Shown here: one piece after another, positions 13,446 to 22,691 of the stretch
Layout: each line of letters begins with the position of its first letter
Numbering within the stretch: the stretch's first letter is position 1
NCBI GenBank assembly: GCA_041481445.1
Contig: JBGPBV010000112.1
Span: forward strand, 1 to 23,917
Direction of reading: 5' to 3'
Source: AA29 sp041481445
Lineage (GTDB): Bacteria > Acidobacteriota > Vicinamibacteria > Fen-336
Length of the DNA: 23,917 nt
Notes under the pieces: generated by a model
What the model was told of the DNA's origin: nothing
Database searches by the model: none
The model's input: only the letters and a program-made list of their open reading frames with translations
Made by a program: the position numbers and the translations under genes

Positions 13446-16040
13446 ATGTCGGGCGCGATGACCGAAACGGGCGCGCTCACGGACGGGGCATCTCCGGAAT
13501 CGAAGGTCCAGCTCTCGCCGGGCGACCGCCTCGGCCCCTACGAGATCGTCGGGTTCCTCGCCAAGGGGGGAATGGGCCAGGTGTACCGGGCCCACGACCC
13601 CCGCCTGCGACGGAACGTGGCGATCAAGATCCTCGATCCCTCCCTCTCCCTCAGCCCCGAGTACATCGAGCGCCTCGGGCGTGAGGCCCGCGCCGCCGGC
13701 GGCCTGAACCACCCCAACATCCTGGCCGTGTTCGACGTCGGCACGGAGGGCCCTCTCCCCTACGTGGTCTCCGAGCTCCTGGAGGGAGAGTCGCTGCGCG
13801 AGCGGCTCCAGCGCGCCGCCCTGCCCTACCGCAAGGTGATCGAGTACGCGATCCAGCTCGCGCAAGCCCTGGGGGCGGCTCACGAGAAGGGCCTCGTGCA
13901 TCGGGACGTCAAGCCCGGGAACATCTTCATCACCAGCGATGGCCGCATCAAGCTCCTCGACTTCGGCCTGGTGAAGGTGAGGCCCCGCGAGCATCGCGTC
14001 GGCTCGGAAGACCCGACGGTGGACGTGCCCGAGGGTGGCATTCACGGCACCGTCGGCTACATGTCGCCGGAGCAGGTGCTCGGGGAGACGCTCGACCACC
14101 GCAGCGATCTCTTCGCCTTCGGCATCGTCCTGTTCGAGATGTTCACGAGGACCCGCGCCTTCCTGCGCGACTCGACGATCCAGACCATGAAGGCCGTGCT
14201 CAACGACGAGCCCGCGGACCTGCTCGACCGCAAGGGTACGGTGCCGCCGGCGGCGGCGGCGGTGGTGCGGCGGTGCCTGGAGAAGAGCAAGGAGGAACGG
14301 TTCCAGTCCGCCCGCGATCTGGCCTTCCATCTCCAGCAGCTCGGCCAGGGCGCGCCTCCGCTCCCTCCCGAGCCCTGGCTGCGCCGCGCCTTGCTCCCGT
14401 CCGTCCTCGCCCTGGGCCTGGTCCCGGCGGTGTACTTCATCGTGCGAAAGATCTTCCCGCCGCCGGCTCCCCCGGCCTTCGAGCAGCTCACGTTCCGGAA
14501 CGGCCGCATCGGGGGCGCGCGCTTCGCCTCGCCCGACGGCGCGGTGGTCTACAGCGAGTCGCGCGAGGGTGGGCCCCCCGAGGTGTGGCAGTTGCCGGGC
14601 GGGTCCGGAAACCGGCAGTCGAGCCAGCTCGGCCAGAGGGGCTCGGATATCCTCGCCGTGCACCAGGGCCATCTCGCCCTGTGCCTGCGCCGCCGCTCCT
14701 ACATCGGGGACCGCTACGCGTGTACGCTGGCGGAAGCCCAGATCGGCGAGTCCCCCCACGAGATCGCGGAGAACGTCGAGGGCGCCGACTGGGACCCGCC
14801 CGGTGACCGGCTCGCCATCGTCCACTGGGCGGGCGACAGCGTCGGTGCCGGGAGCAACCTCGAGTATCCGCCCGGCACCGTCCTGTTCAAGACGACGGGC
14901 TCGCTGCGGTCCCCGCGCTTCTCCCCGGACGGGCGGCGGATCGCCTTCCTGGAGGACACCACCGGCCGGGCCGCCGGCGGCAAGGTCTCCGTCGTCGACC
15001 TGGAAGGAAAGGTCACGGTCCTCACCGACAACTACATCAGCGCCCAGGGCCTGGCCTGGTCGGCGGACGGGAGGGAGATCTGGTTCGCGGCCGGCCCCTC
15101 GCGCACCGAGCGCTCGCTCCGCGCGGTCGGCCTCGACAAGGGCGAGCGGTTGATCCTCCAGACCCCGGCTTCGATGACCCTGCGCGACGTGGCCGCCGAC
15201 GGCAGCGTCCTCATCACCCGCGACGAAGAGCGCACCATCCTCATGGGCGTCCCTCCCGGCGAGAGCGCGGAGCGCGACCTGTCCTGGTTCGACACCACCG
15301 GCCTCGCCGACGTCTCCGACGACGGCAAGGTGCTCCTCTTCTCCGACCGCTCGGGCATCTACGTCCGCCGCCTGGACCCGCCGGCGGCGCCGACCCACCT
15401 GGGACTCAGGGAGGGGTTCGCGGACGACCTGTCGCCGGACGGAACCAAGGTGCTGGCCACGACAGTCACGGGGGACCAGATCTTCGTCCTGCCCGCGGGG
15501 CCGGGCAATCCCGTCCCAATGCCCGCCCATGGGATCAGCAGCCACCGGGGAGCCCTCTGGTTCCCGGACGGCCGCCGGATCATCTTCAACGGGACGGAGC
15601 CGAGCTCGGGCACGCGCTCCTACGTGCAGGACCTCGACGGGACCCCGCCGCGCCCCTTTACGTCTCCGAACACGTGGGTGACCTCGATCTCGCCGGACGG
15701 GAAGTCCGGGGCCGGCGTGGCGCCCCATGAGATGCTCATTTGGCCGATGGACGGCGGCCCGCCCCGCGTGCTGAGCTCCGCCGCGCCGGAGGAGCGTCCG
15801 GTGGCCTGGAGCGCGAACGGAAGATCCGTATGGACGTTCAGCCGGTCGCAGGTGCCCGCCTCCGTCTTCGAGCTGGACGTGCAGACGGGTGCGCGGCGAT
15901 TGTGGAAGACGCTGCGTCCCCCCGACCTCAGCGGAGTCTCCTCGATCGACCAATTCAAGGTGACCCCGGACGGCCGGTCGTACTTCTACAGCTATCGCCG
16001 CGTCCTCTCGCAGCTCTATACGGTGAGGGGCCTCAAGTGA
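13446..16040 (+). CDS. Transmembrane Ser/Thr protein kinase with C-terminal TolB/WD40-like beta-propeller
   Basis: 864 aa. Residues ~28-300 are a PknB-type kinase: glycine loop LAKGGMGQVY, catalytic lysine K61 (VAIKIL), HRDVKPGN with D154, D172-F-G, and GYMSPEQ at the end of the activation loop. All catalytic residues are present, so it should be active. One membrane segment (LLPSVLALGLVPAVYFIV, about residues 315-333) separates it from ~530 residues of PD40/WD40-like propeller blades (FSPDGRRIAFLED, LSPDGTKVLATT, WFPDGRRIIFNG), predicted to lie in the periplasm as a sensor or scaffold. ATGs at 13446 and 13458 are both in frame, and neither has a clear ribosome site. It follows the beta-barrel gene by 67 bp, and its TGA abuts the stop of the convergent OmpA-like gene. 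Confidence 0.92.
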   Translation: MSGAMTETGALTDGASPESKVQLSPGDRLGPYEIVGFLAKGGMGQVYRAHDPRLRRNVAIKILDPSLSLSPEYIERLGREARAAGGLNHPNILAVFDVGTEGPLPYVVSELLEGESLRERLQRAALPYRKVIEYAIQLAQALGAAHEKGLVHRDVKPGNIFITSDGRIKLLDFGLVKVRPREHRVGSEDPTVDVPEGGIHGTVGYMSPEQVLGETLDHRSDLFAFGIVLFEMFTRTRAFLRDSTIQTMKAVLNDEPADLLDRKGTVPPAAAAVVRRCLEKSKEERFQSARDLAFHLQQLGQGAPPLPPEPWLRRALLPSVLALGLVPAVYFIVRKIFPPPAPPAFEQLTFRNGRIGGARFASPDGAVVYSESREGGPPEVWQLPGGSGNRQSSQLGQRGSDILAVHQGHLALCLRRRSYIGDRYACTLAEAQIGESPHEIAENVEGADWDPPGDRLAIVHWAGDSVGAGSNLEYPPGTVLFKTTGSLRSPRFSPDGRRIAFLEDTTGRAAGGKVSVVDLEGKVTVLTDNYISAQGLAWSADGREIWFAAGPSRTERSLRAVGLDKGERLILQTPASMTLRDVAADGSVLITRDEERTILMGVPPGESAERDLSWFDTTGLADVSDDGKVLLFSDRSGIYVRRLDPPAAPTHLGLREGFADDLSPDGTKVLATTVTGDQIFVLPAGPGNPVPMPAHGISSHRGALWFPDGRRIIFNGTEPSSGTRSYVQDLDGTPPRPFTSPNTWVTSISPDGKSGAGVAPHEMLIWPMDGGPPRVLSSAAPEERPVAWSANGRSVWTFSRSQVPASVFELDVQTGARRLWKTLRPPDLSGVSSIDQFKVTPDGRSYFYSYRRVLSQLYTVRGLK

Positions 16041-16889
16041 TCAGCGCTTGTAGCGGATCTGGGTGTTGACGAGGCCGAGCTCCACGCGGCGGTTCTTGGC
16101 GCGCGCGGCCTCCGAGCTCCCGGGCACGAGGGGCAGCGACTTGCCGTGCCCCTCGACGGTGAAGATCTCCGCGGGCAGTCCCGCCTTCACCAGGTAGTCC
16201 CTCACCGCCTGCGCCCGCCGCTCGGAGAGCCCCTGGTTGTAGGCGGCGGAGCCGACGTCGTCCGTGTGCCCGTTCACGGAGATCGTGTAGTCGTGCGAGG
16301 TCAGGATGATCCCCGCGATGCGGCTCAGGAGCTCCCGGTCCGCCTGCATCAGCTCGGCCTTGTCGAACTCGAACTTCAGGTGGTCGCTCCCGAGGTTCAT
16401 CACGAGGCCCAGGGCCGTGCGCCGCGTCTCCGCGATCTGGCCCAGGGCCGCCTGCAGGCGGTTGACCTCGGCCTCCGCCTGCTTGCGGATCTTGTCCGCC
16501 TCCGCCTGCGCGCGCGCCGCCGTCTCGCGGGCGCTCGTGGCGTCCTGGCGCGCGGTATCGGCCTCCTGGCGGGCGCTGGCCGTCTCCTCCTTGGCGGTGG
16601 CGGTCTGGGCCTCCGCGGCTTGCCGGCCTTCCGCGGCCGCGCGCGAAGCCGTCTCCGCGGCCGCCGCCCGCTCCAGGGCCTGGCGGGCGAGGGCCGACGA
16701 CTCCTCGACCTTGACGGTGAGATCGGCCATCTGGCGCTCGAAGGCGCGCTCCCGCCGCACGGCCCAATAGCCGAGCAGGCCCAGGCCCGCGAGCAGCAGC
16801 ACGAGGAGGGCGACGAGGACGCCCGTCGCCCGGCCGCCGCGCCGCTCCGGCTCCCTGGGCTCGTCCGATCGGAGGGAAAGGCTCGTCAT
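16041..16889 (-). CDS. Membrane-anchored OmpA-family protein with coiled coil (peptidoglycan-binding)
   Basis: 282 aa. The ATG at 16889 is preceded by GGGAGG. Residues 1-20 are a charged cytoplasmic tail, ~21-43 an uncleaved membrane segment (GVLVALLVLLLAGLGLLGYW), and ~48-160 a long Ala/Glu/Gln/Arg-rich coiled coil. Residues ~165-275 are an OmpA C-terminal domain with the peptidoglycan-contact region ISVNGHTDDVGSAAYNQGLS, then RAQAVRDYL and KNRRVEL. The design resembles MotB-like or YiaD-like proteins: anchored in the inner membrane, spanning part of the periplasm and gripping the cell wall. It lacks the plug and channel features needed to call it MotB. It meets the kinase gene tail to tail. 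Confidence 0.88.
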   Translation of the reverse strand: MTSLSLRSDEPREPERRGGRATGVLVALLVLLLAGLGLLGYWAVRRERAFERQMADLTVKVEESSALARQALERAAAAETASRAAAEGRQAAEAQTATAKEETASARQEADTARQDATSARETAARAQAEADKIRKQAEAEVNRLQAALGQIAETRRTALGLVMNLGSDHLKFEFDKAELMQADRELLSRIAGIILTSHDYTISVNGHTDDVGSAAYNQGLSERRAQAVRDYLVKAGLPAEIFTVEGHGKSLPLVPGSSEAARAKNRRVELGLVNTQIRYKR

Positions 16890-16968
16890 TCCGGCCTCCC
16901 GCGAGTGTGTGGTCTCGCCCCACCAGATTAGGGCAAATCCCCGGCCCGTTCATCGCTCGCGGCCGGGG

Positions 16969-16990
16969 GTGGTGTCGCGGGACACACCAC
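16969..16990. terminator. Inverted repeat downstream of the RND operon, weak terminator or operator candidate
   Basis: GTGGTGT (16969-16975) and ACACCAC (16984-16990) form a 7-bp stem with an 8-base loop. It lies 34 bp past the end of the TolC-type gene and 80 bp upstream of the OmpA-like start. It lacks a U-tract. It could end the efflux operon transcript or act as a regulatory site for the OmpA-like gene. The rest of the 134-bp gap shows nothing convincing. Confidence 0.3.
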
Positions 16991-17023
16991 GGACGGGCGG
17001 GTGAGAGGCGGGACGACGAGGGG

Positions 17024-18322
17024 TCAGCGCGGGAACTGCCCCAGCGCGACGAGCAGGTCCAGGCGGGCCTGGCGCAGCCGGTCCTCGGCCACGGCCTGGG
17101 CGATCTCGGTGTTCCGCGCCGTCTGCTGGGCCTGCACGACCTCGATGTTGGTCGTGGCCCCCGCGCGGTACGCGATCTGGGTGATGCGCAGCGCCTCGTC
17201 CGCGTTGGCGGCCGCCTCGCGGCTGGCGGTGACGATCTGCTCGATCCGCCGCACGGACTCCTGGGCCGTGCGCAGCTCGGAGCGCGCCTCCACCCTGACC
17301 GCCAGGAGGCGCAGCCGCGCGGTCTCGCTGTCCGCGGTCGCGATCCGGCGCGTGGACCAGAGCGTGCTGTCGTAGAGGGGCACGCGGAGCGCAAACACCG
17401 CGCGCCAGGTCCCCGCGGGCTCGAAGAACCCCTTGGGCGAGACGTACTGCGGCGTGAACGCGAACCCGGCCGTGGGGAGCCAGTTCTTCCAGGTGTCGCG
17501 CACCACGCGCTCGGCGGCCTGGGCCTGGGCCGTGAACAGGCGGACGTCGGGCCGCTGGCCCAGCCACGACTCGTCGTCCGAGGGGGGCGCGGCGAGCGGG
17601 ATGTCGGGATCACCGCGGGCATCGACAGCGTGATCCGTGAAGATCGCCACCCCCAGGGCCTCCTGGGCCCGTCGCACGGCCAGCTCCGCAAGCTGGACGA
17701 GGCCTTCGGCGGTGGCCAACTCCTGGCTCGCGCGCACGTGGTTGAGCCGGCTGCCCTGGCCGGCCTCCAGGCGGGTCCGCGCGTAATCGGCCAGGGCCAG
17801 GGCCGTCTCCCGGTTGCGCTCGGCGATCTCGACCTGCCGCTCCGCCGCGATCACGGCGAGGTACGACTGCGCGGCGCTGAGGGCCACGTCGCGGCGGACC
17901 TGCTGGGCGGACATCCGCGCGACGCCGACCTGGTCGCCGGCCTGCTTCACGTTCGCCCATCGAGAGAGGTCGAGGAGGGCGTAGGACGCGGTCGCGTTGA
18001 AGACGGCCTGGTTCTTCGGCTGGGTGATGTTGCCGGAGAAGCCCCGGGCGGCGTCGAGGATCGTCTCCCCGGCGAAACCCGCCACCAGGGGACGGTACAC
18101 CGTCCGCGCCTCGTCGAGGAACCCCTGGGCCCGCAGGATGGCCTGCGCGGCCTCCGCGACCGACGGGTGGTGGTCGATGGCGCGCGCCACCGCCTCCTCG
18201 AAGCTCACCCGCTCCATCGGGACCGCCGCCTCCTCCGGAGCGGCGGAGGCCCGGGCCGTCCCTCCGAGGGCCAGCAAGAGGCCGAGCGCCGCCCGCCGTC
18301 CGCGGCGCGCCCCTTCAGACAT
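17024..18322 (-). CDS. TolC-family outer membrane efflux channel
   Basis: 432 aa, the usual length for the family. The N-terminal signal sequence (ALGLLLALGGTARASA) is followed by two outer-membrane-efflux repeats: VSFEEAVARAIDHHPSVAEA begins the first, and WLGQRPDVRLFTAQAQAAERVV begins the second. Long helices (QSYLAVIAAERQVEIAERNR and DADSETARLRL-type stretches) correspond to the periplasmic tunnel. It forms the outer-membrane exit duct for the pump encoded just upstream. The ATG overlaps the end of the permease gene by 8 bases (ATGTCTGA), with GAGGGG before it, so translation is probably coupled. It is the last gene of the three-gene operon. Confidence 0.93.
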   Translation of the reverse strand: MSEGARRGRRAALGLLLALGGTARASAAPEEAAVPMERVSFEEAVARAIDHHPSVAEAAQAILRAQGFLDEARTVYRPLVAGFAGETILDAARGFSGNITQPKNQAVFNATASYALLDLSRWANVKQAGDQVGVARMSAQQVRRDVALSAAQSYLAVIAAERQVEIAERNRETALALADYARTRLEAGQGSRLNHVRASQELATAEGLVQLAELAVRRAQEALGVAIFTDHAVDARGDPDIPLAAPPSDDESWLGQRPDVRLFTAQAQAAERVVRDTWKNWLPTAGFAFTPQYVSPKGFFEPAGTWRAVFALRVPLYDSTLWSTRRIATADSETARLRLLAVRVEARSELRTAQESVRRIEQIVTASREAAANADEALRITQIAYRAGATTNIEVVQAQQTARNTEIAQAVAEDRLRQARLDLLVALGQFPR

Positions 18323-21300
18323 GGGCCGGCCCCTCGGCGGCGACCGCGGCCTCGTCGCGGGCGTGCCGCCGCGCCTTGCCCGGCGCCAGCGTGCGGATGA
18401 CCACGTAGAGCACGGGGATGAAGATGACGGACAGGAACGTCGATGCGACCATGCCCCCCGCCACCGACGTGCCCACGGAGTTGCGGGCCCCCGCCCCCGC
18501 GCCCGTGGCCAGGGCCAGGGGGAGGACGCCGAGGATGAAGGCCATCGAGGTCATCAGGATCGGCCGCAGCCGGATGCGTCCGGCCTCCACCGCGGCCTCG
18601 ACGATCGACAGGCCGCGCTCGCGGAGCTGCTCCGCGAACTCGACGATCAGGATCGAGTTCTTGGCGGCCAGGCCGATCAGGAGGACGAGGCCGACCTGGC
18701 AGAAGACGTCGTTGGACAGGCCGCGCAGCCACTGCGCGCCCAACCCGCCCACCACCGCCAGGGGCACTCCGAGCAGGATGATGAAGGGCAGCACCCAGCT
18801 CTCGTACTGCGCGGCCAGGACCAGGTACACGAGGATCAGGCTCAGGGCGAAGATGTAGGCCGATTGCGAGCCGGCCTTGACCTCCTCCAGGGACTGGCCG
18901 GCCCAGGCGAAGTCGAACCCCGGCGGCAGCGTCTCGTGCGAGATCCTCTCCATGGCCTGCAGCGCCTGCCCCGAGCTCACTCCCGGCGCGCCCGCGCCGT
19001 TGATCTCGGCCGAGCGGAAGAGGTTGAAGTGGCTGATGACCTGGGGCGCGGTCGTCTCGCTCACCCGGACCACGCTGTCCAGGGGCACCATGGCCCCGTT
19101 CGAGGCCCGCGCGTAGAGCTGGCGCAGGGCCTTGGGATCCGCGCGGTATTGCTGGTCGGCCTGCACGTACACGCGATAGGCGCGGTTGTTGAAGTCGAAG
19201 TCGTTCACGTAGGCGGAGCCGAGGAACACCTGGAGGGCGTCCGTGACCTCGTGGAGGGGCAGGTCCAGGCTGCGCGCCCGGTCCCGGTCGATGTCGACCA
19301 GGAGCTGGGGGTCGTTCACGCGGAAGCTCGAGAAGAGGCCGACCACGCGCCCGCTCCGGTTGCCCTTGGCCGCGACCGCGCCGACCGCGTCGGCCAGGCC
19401 CGAGATGTCCCCACCCGTCTGGTCGAGCAGCTCGTACGTGAAGCCGCCGAACACCGAGAGCCCCTGGATGCCGGGGGGCGCGAAGGGAATGACGAGCCCG
19501 TCCGGGATGGCCATCATCGGGCCGCGGACCCGGCCCAGCACCGCCTGGAGCGAATGGCTCTTCCCCGGCCGCTCGTCGTAGCCCTTGAGCCTGGTGAAGA
19601 TGAGGCCGTTGTTGGGGGCGGCGCCGCTGAAGCTGAACCCCGCCACCGAGAAGGCGGCCGCGATGTCGGGGTCCTTGAAGAGGATGGCTTCCACCTTCTT
19701 GCAGATCTCGGTCGTGTATCCGAGCGATGCCCCCGCCGGCGCCTGGACGACGGTGATGAAGTAGCCCTCGTCCTCGTCGGGCACGAAGGCGGAGGGCATG
19801 ATCCGGAAGAGGCCCCCGGCCGCGAGCAGGCCGAGGCCGAAGAGGCCGAGCATGACCGGCCGGAAGGAGAGCGCGCGCTTGAGGTTGGCCACGTAGGCCC
19901 TCGTGCCGCCCTCGATCACGCGGTTCACGGCCGTGAAGAATCGGCCGTGGGTGTGGCTCTCCTTGTCCAGGAGCAGCGCGGAGAGGGCGGGGGTGAAGGT
20001 CACCGCGTTGAACACGGAGAGGATCACCGCGAAGGCGATGGTGAGCGAGAACTGCTGGTAGAGGCGGCCGGTGGTGCCGGGGAAGAAGGCCACGGGCACG
20101 AACACCGCCACCAGCACGAGGCCGATCACCACCACCGCCCCGAACACCTCGCGCATGGCGTCGAAGGCGGCCGGATAGGCCCGCTTCTTCTCCTCCCGCA
20201 TGTGGCGCTCGATGTTCTCGATCACCACGATGGCGTCGTCGACGACGATGCCGGTGGCGAGCACGATCCCGAACAGGGTCAGGGTGTTGATCGAGAAGTT
20301 GAAGAGCTTGACGAAGGAGAAGGTGCCCACCAGGGAGACGGGGATGGTGATGGCGGGGATGAGCGTGCTGCGCCAGTTCTGGAGGAACAGGAAGATCACC
20401 AGGACGACCAGGACGATCGCCTCGACCAGGGTGACCAGCACCTCCTTGATCGACTCGCGCACCACCCCCACGTTGTCGAAGGCCAGCCGCCACTCGAGGC
20501 CGGGCGGGAAGCTCTTCTCGAGGCGCGCCATCTCCCTGGACACGCCCTGGAAGACCTCGAGGGCATTGGCGGAGGGCAGGAGCTGGATGCCCATCCCGGA
20601 GGCCTCCAGCCCCGCGAAGCGGAGGTTGGCGGAATAGGTCTCCGCTCCCAGCTCGACGCGGCCGACGTCGCGGACGCGCACCAGGGTGGCCCCGGTGCCC
20701 TTGCCGGCCTTGATGACCACGTTCTCGAACTGCCTGGGCTCGGTCAGGCGCCCCAGGGCGCGCACGCTGAGCGTGAACATCTGGTCGGACGCGGACGGGG
20801 CGTCCCCGAGGGCGCCCGCCGCCACCTGGAGGTTCTGCTCCCGCAGGGCGCTCACGACGTCCCCGGCCGTGATCCCGCGCGCGGCCAGCCGCACGGGGTC
20901 GAGCCAGAGGCGCATCGCGTACTTGCGCTCGCCGAAGATGATCACGTTGCCCACGCCGGGGACGCGCTTGATGGCGTCGCGGACGTAGAGGTCCAGGTAG
21001 TTGCTGATGAACTGGGAGGTGTAGCGGTTGTCCCTCGAGAAGAAGCCGAGCCCGCCCAGGAAGCCGGTCGAGTTCTTGGTGACGGTGACGCCGTTGGTGC
21101 GGACGTCGGCGGGCAGGCGGCCCAGGGCCTGGTTGACGCGGTTCTGGACGTCCACCGCGGCCAGGTCGGGATCGCGGTTGATGTCGAAGTAGACGTTGAT
21201 GGTGCTGACGCCGCTGTTGGTGCTCGAGGACTGCATGTACGTCATGCCCTCGACCCCGTTGATGACCTGCTCGAGGGGGGTGGTGACCGCGCTCTCCACG

Positions 21301-21470
21301 GCCTGGGCGTTGGCGCCGGTGTAGATCGACAGGACGCCGACCGAGGGCGGGGCCAGGGCGGGGTAGCGCGCGATGGGGAGGAGGGGTATGCACATCGCGC
21401 CGGCCAGGATGATGACGAGCGAGCAGACGGTGGCGAGGATGGGGCGGCGGATGAAGACGTCGGAGAACAC
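18315..21470 (-). CDS. RND multidrug efflux permease, HAE1/AcrB type
   Basis: 1051 aa, full length for HAE1-family pumps. It starts with GTG at 21470 (FSDVFIRRPILATVCSLVI, the first membrane helix), three bases after the TAG of the adaptor gene. The family pattern is complete: PLLPIARYPALAPPSV, then two porter and docking repeats with six membrane helices after each. The proton-relay pair in TM4 is D411-D412 (GIVVDDAIVVIENIERH). FFPGTTGRLYQQFSLTIAFA and the C-terminal SIVEAAVEAGRIRLRPILMTS are also present. It exports small hydrophobic or amphiphilic compounds using the proton gradient. The substrate cannot be told from the sequence. Confidence 0.96.
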   Translation of the reverse strand: MFSDVFIRRPILATVCSLVIILAGAMCIPLLPIARYPALAPPSVGVLSIYTGANAQAVESAVTTPLEQVINGVEGMTYMQSSSTNSGVSTINVYFDINRDPDLAAVDVQNRVNQALGRLPADVRTNGVTVTKNSTGFLGGLGFFSRDNRYTSQFISNYLDLYVRDAIKRVPGVGNVIIFGERKYAMRLWLDPVRLAARGITAGDVVSALREQNLQVAAGALGDAPSASDQMFTLSVRALGRLTEPRQFENVVIKAGKGTGATLVRVRDVGRVELGAETYSANLRFAGLEASGMGIQLLPSANALEVFQGVSREMARLEKSFPPGLEWRLAFDNVGVVRESIKEVLVTLVEAIVLVVLVIFLFLQNWRSTLIPAITIPVSLVGTFSFVKLFNFSINTLTLFGIVLATGIVVDDAIVVIENIERHMREEKKRAYPAAFDAMREVFGAVVVIGLVLVAVFVPVAFFPGTTGRLYQQFSLTIAFAVILSVFNAVTFTPALSALLLDKESHTHGRFFTAVNRVIEGGTRAYVANLKRALSFRPVMLGLFGLGLLAAGGLFRIMPSAFVPDEDEGYFITVVQAPAGASLGYTTEICKKVEAILFKDPDIAAAFSVAGFSFSGAAPNNGLIFTRLKGYDERPGKSHSLQAVLGRVRGPMMAIPDGLVIPFAPPGIQGLSVFGGFTYELLDQTGGDISGLADAVGAVAAKGNRSGRVVGLFSSFRVNDPQLLVDIDRDRARSLDLPLHEVTDALQVFLGSAYVNDFDFNNRAYRVYVQADQQYRADPKALRQLYARASNGAMVPLDSVVRVSETTAPQVISHFNLFRSAEINGAGAPGVSSGQALQAMERISHETLPPGFDFAWAGQSLEEVKAGSQSAYIFALSLILVYLVLAAQYESWVLPFIILLGVPLAVVGGLGAQWLRGLSNDVFCQVGLVLLIGLAAKNSILIVEFAEQLRERGLSIVEAAVEAGRIRLRPILMTSMAFILGVLPLALATGAGAGARNSVGTSVAGGMVASTFLSVIFIPVLYVVIRTLAPGKARRHARDEAAVAAEGPAHV

Positions 21471-21473
21471 GGC

Positions 21474-22586
21474 CTACCGGCCCTTCGTGTTGGCGGCGGG
21501 AGCTCCGACCTTGACGGGGGAGCCGTCGCCGATCTTCTGGATGCCGGAGACGATCAGCCTCTCCCCCGGCCTCAGCCCCGACTTCACGACGTAGTCGTTG
21601 CCGATCATCGCTCCCGGCTCCACCGCCCGCTGCTTGGCCACCGTCGCGCCGCCCTCGCCCGTCTCCGCCACGTAGGCGAAGAACTGGCCGTTGATGCGGT
21701 TGAGCGCGACGAGGGGGACTCTCAGGGCCGGGGCCGTGGTCCAGACGATGCGCGCGCGCACGAACTGATCGGTGCGCAACGCTCCCGCCTCCTTGAGCAC
21801 GGCCTTGGCCAGGACGGACTGGGTGGCGGTGTCGACCGAAGACGAGACGAACGAGACTTCGGTCGTGGCCACGAGCTGGCCGCGATCGTCCACGAGCTGG
21901 ACGGGGAGGCCGACCTTCAGGTTCTGGGCCTCCTGGACGGGGACGTTGATGTAGACCTCGAGGCCCGCGTTCTGGTCGATGGTGGTGAGGACGGTGGAGC
22001 GCGTCACGCTGTCCCCGACCCGCACCGGGACGTCGCCCACCACGCCCGCGACGGGCGCGGTCACGCGGTGGTATCCGAGGGCGACCTTCTGCTGGCGGAT
22101 CTGCGCGTCGATGGCGTGGAGCTGGGCCTCGGCCGTCGAGAGCGACGTGCGGGCCTGCTCCATCTCCGAGTCGCTGGAGGCGCCGGCCTCCAGGAGCGTC
22201 TTCATGCGGGTCGCCTGCTGCCGGGCGTATTCCACGTCGGCCTGGCGGGCGGCCTGCTGCGCCTCCAGGTTGGCGACGGCGGCCTGCTGCATGCCGGCGT
22301 CGATGTCCATCAGCGGCGTCCCCGCCCCCACCCGGTCTCCCGAGCGGACCAGGATGCGCGTGACGAAGCCCTCGACCTGGGGCTGCACGGTGGTGGAGCG
22401 GCGGGACTTCACGGTCCCGACGAACTCGGTGGTCTGCTCGACGGGCTGCTCCGCGAGGGTGACGACCTCCACCGGCATGGCAAAGCCACCACCCGGAGGA
22501 CCGGCCTGGGTGCCGCGGCCACAGGCCACGGCGATCGCGGCCAGCAAGGGAAGAAGGAGGCGAGTCGAAGTCGAAGCTTGATCCAT
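21474..22586 (-). CDS. RND efflux periplasmic adaptor (membrane fusion protein), lipoprotein
   Basis: 370 aa from ATG 22586. The longer frame upstream includes the promoter. The N-terminus LLLPLLAAIAVACGRG has a lipobox with C22 as the likely lipidated residue, as in AcrA/MexA. Then come a beta-barrel/lipoyl half (TTEFVGTVKSRRSTTVQPQVEGFV), a coiled-coil hairpin (~95-165, DVEYARQQATRMKTLLEAGA), the second lipoyl half (YHRVTAPVAGVVGDVPVRVGD), a beta-barrel domain and a membrane-proximal domain ending GLRPGERLIVSGIQKIGDG. It links the permease to the outer-membrane channel. It is the first gene of the operon. Confidence 0.95.
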   Translation of the reverse strand: MDQASTSTRLLLPLLAAIAVACGRGTQAGPPGGGFAMPVEVVTLAEQPVEQTTEFVGTVKSRRSTTVQPQVEGFVTRILVRSGDRVGAGTPLMDIDAGMQQAAVANLEAQQAARQADVEYARQQATRMKTLLEAGASSDSEMEQARTSLSTAEAQLHAIDAQIRQQKVALGYHRVTAPVAGVVGDVPVRVGDSVTRSTVLTTIDQNAGLEVYINVPVQEAQNLKVGLPVQLVDDRGQLVATTEVSFVSSSVDTATQSVLAKAVLKEAGALRTDQFVRARIVWTTAPALRVPLVALNRINGQFFAYVAETGEGGATVAKQRAVEPGAMIGNDYVVKSGLRPGERLIVSGIQKIGDGSPVKVGAPAANTKGR

Positions 22587-22620
22587 GGTCTTGATCGGCC
22601 GGTGAGCGGGCGGACCGTTC

Positions 22621-22626
22621 ATTGTA
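22621..22626 (-). promoter_or_regulatory. -10-like hexamer TACAAT of the RND operon
   Basis: On the minus strand TACAAT matches the -10 consensus in 5 of 6 positions. It would start transcription about 28 bases before the adaptor ATG at 22586. No convincing -35 box is seen 16-18 bp upstream. It lies back to back with the radical SAM promoter. No regulator gene (TetR, MarR or two-component) adjoins the operon in this window. Confidence 0.4.
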
Positions 22627-22662
22627 CGCGGGGTCGGCGTCCGGGCAGCGTCTTGGCGCCGA

Positions 22663-22691
22663 TTGCGGGCTCGCCCCCCGCGCCCTACGAT
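22663..22691 (+). promoter_or_regulatory. Promoter of the radical SAM gene, nearly leaderless
   Basis: TTGCGG (22663-22668), a 17-bp spacer and TACGAT (22686-22691) form a plausible sigma70-type promoter. The predicted start falls about 3 bases before the ATG at 22702, and there is no Shine-Dalgarno sequence. The earlier in-frame ATG at 22690 overlaps the -10 box and would not be transcribed from it. Confidence 0.45.

Noticed and set aside
16041..16889. MotB flagellar stator protein
   Set aside because: It has a membrane helix and an OmpA domain but no Asp-bearing MotB helix, no plug region, no MotA neighbour and a long Ala-rich coiled coil instead.
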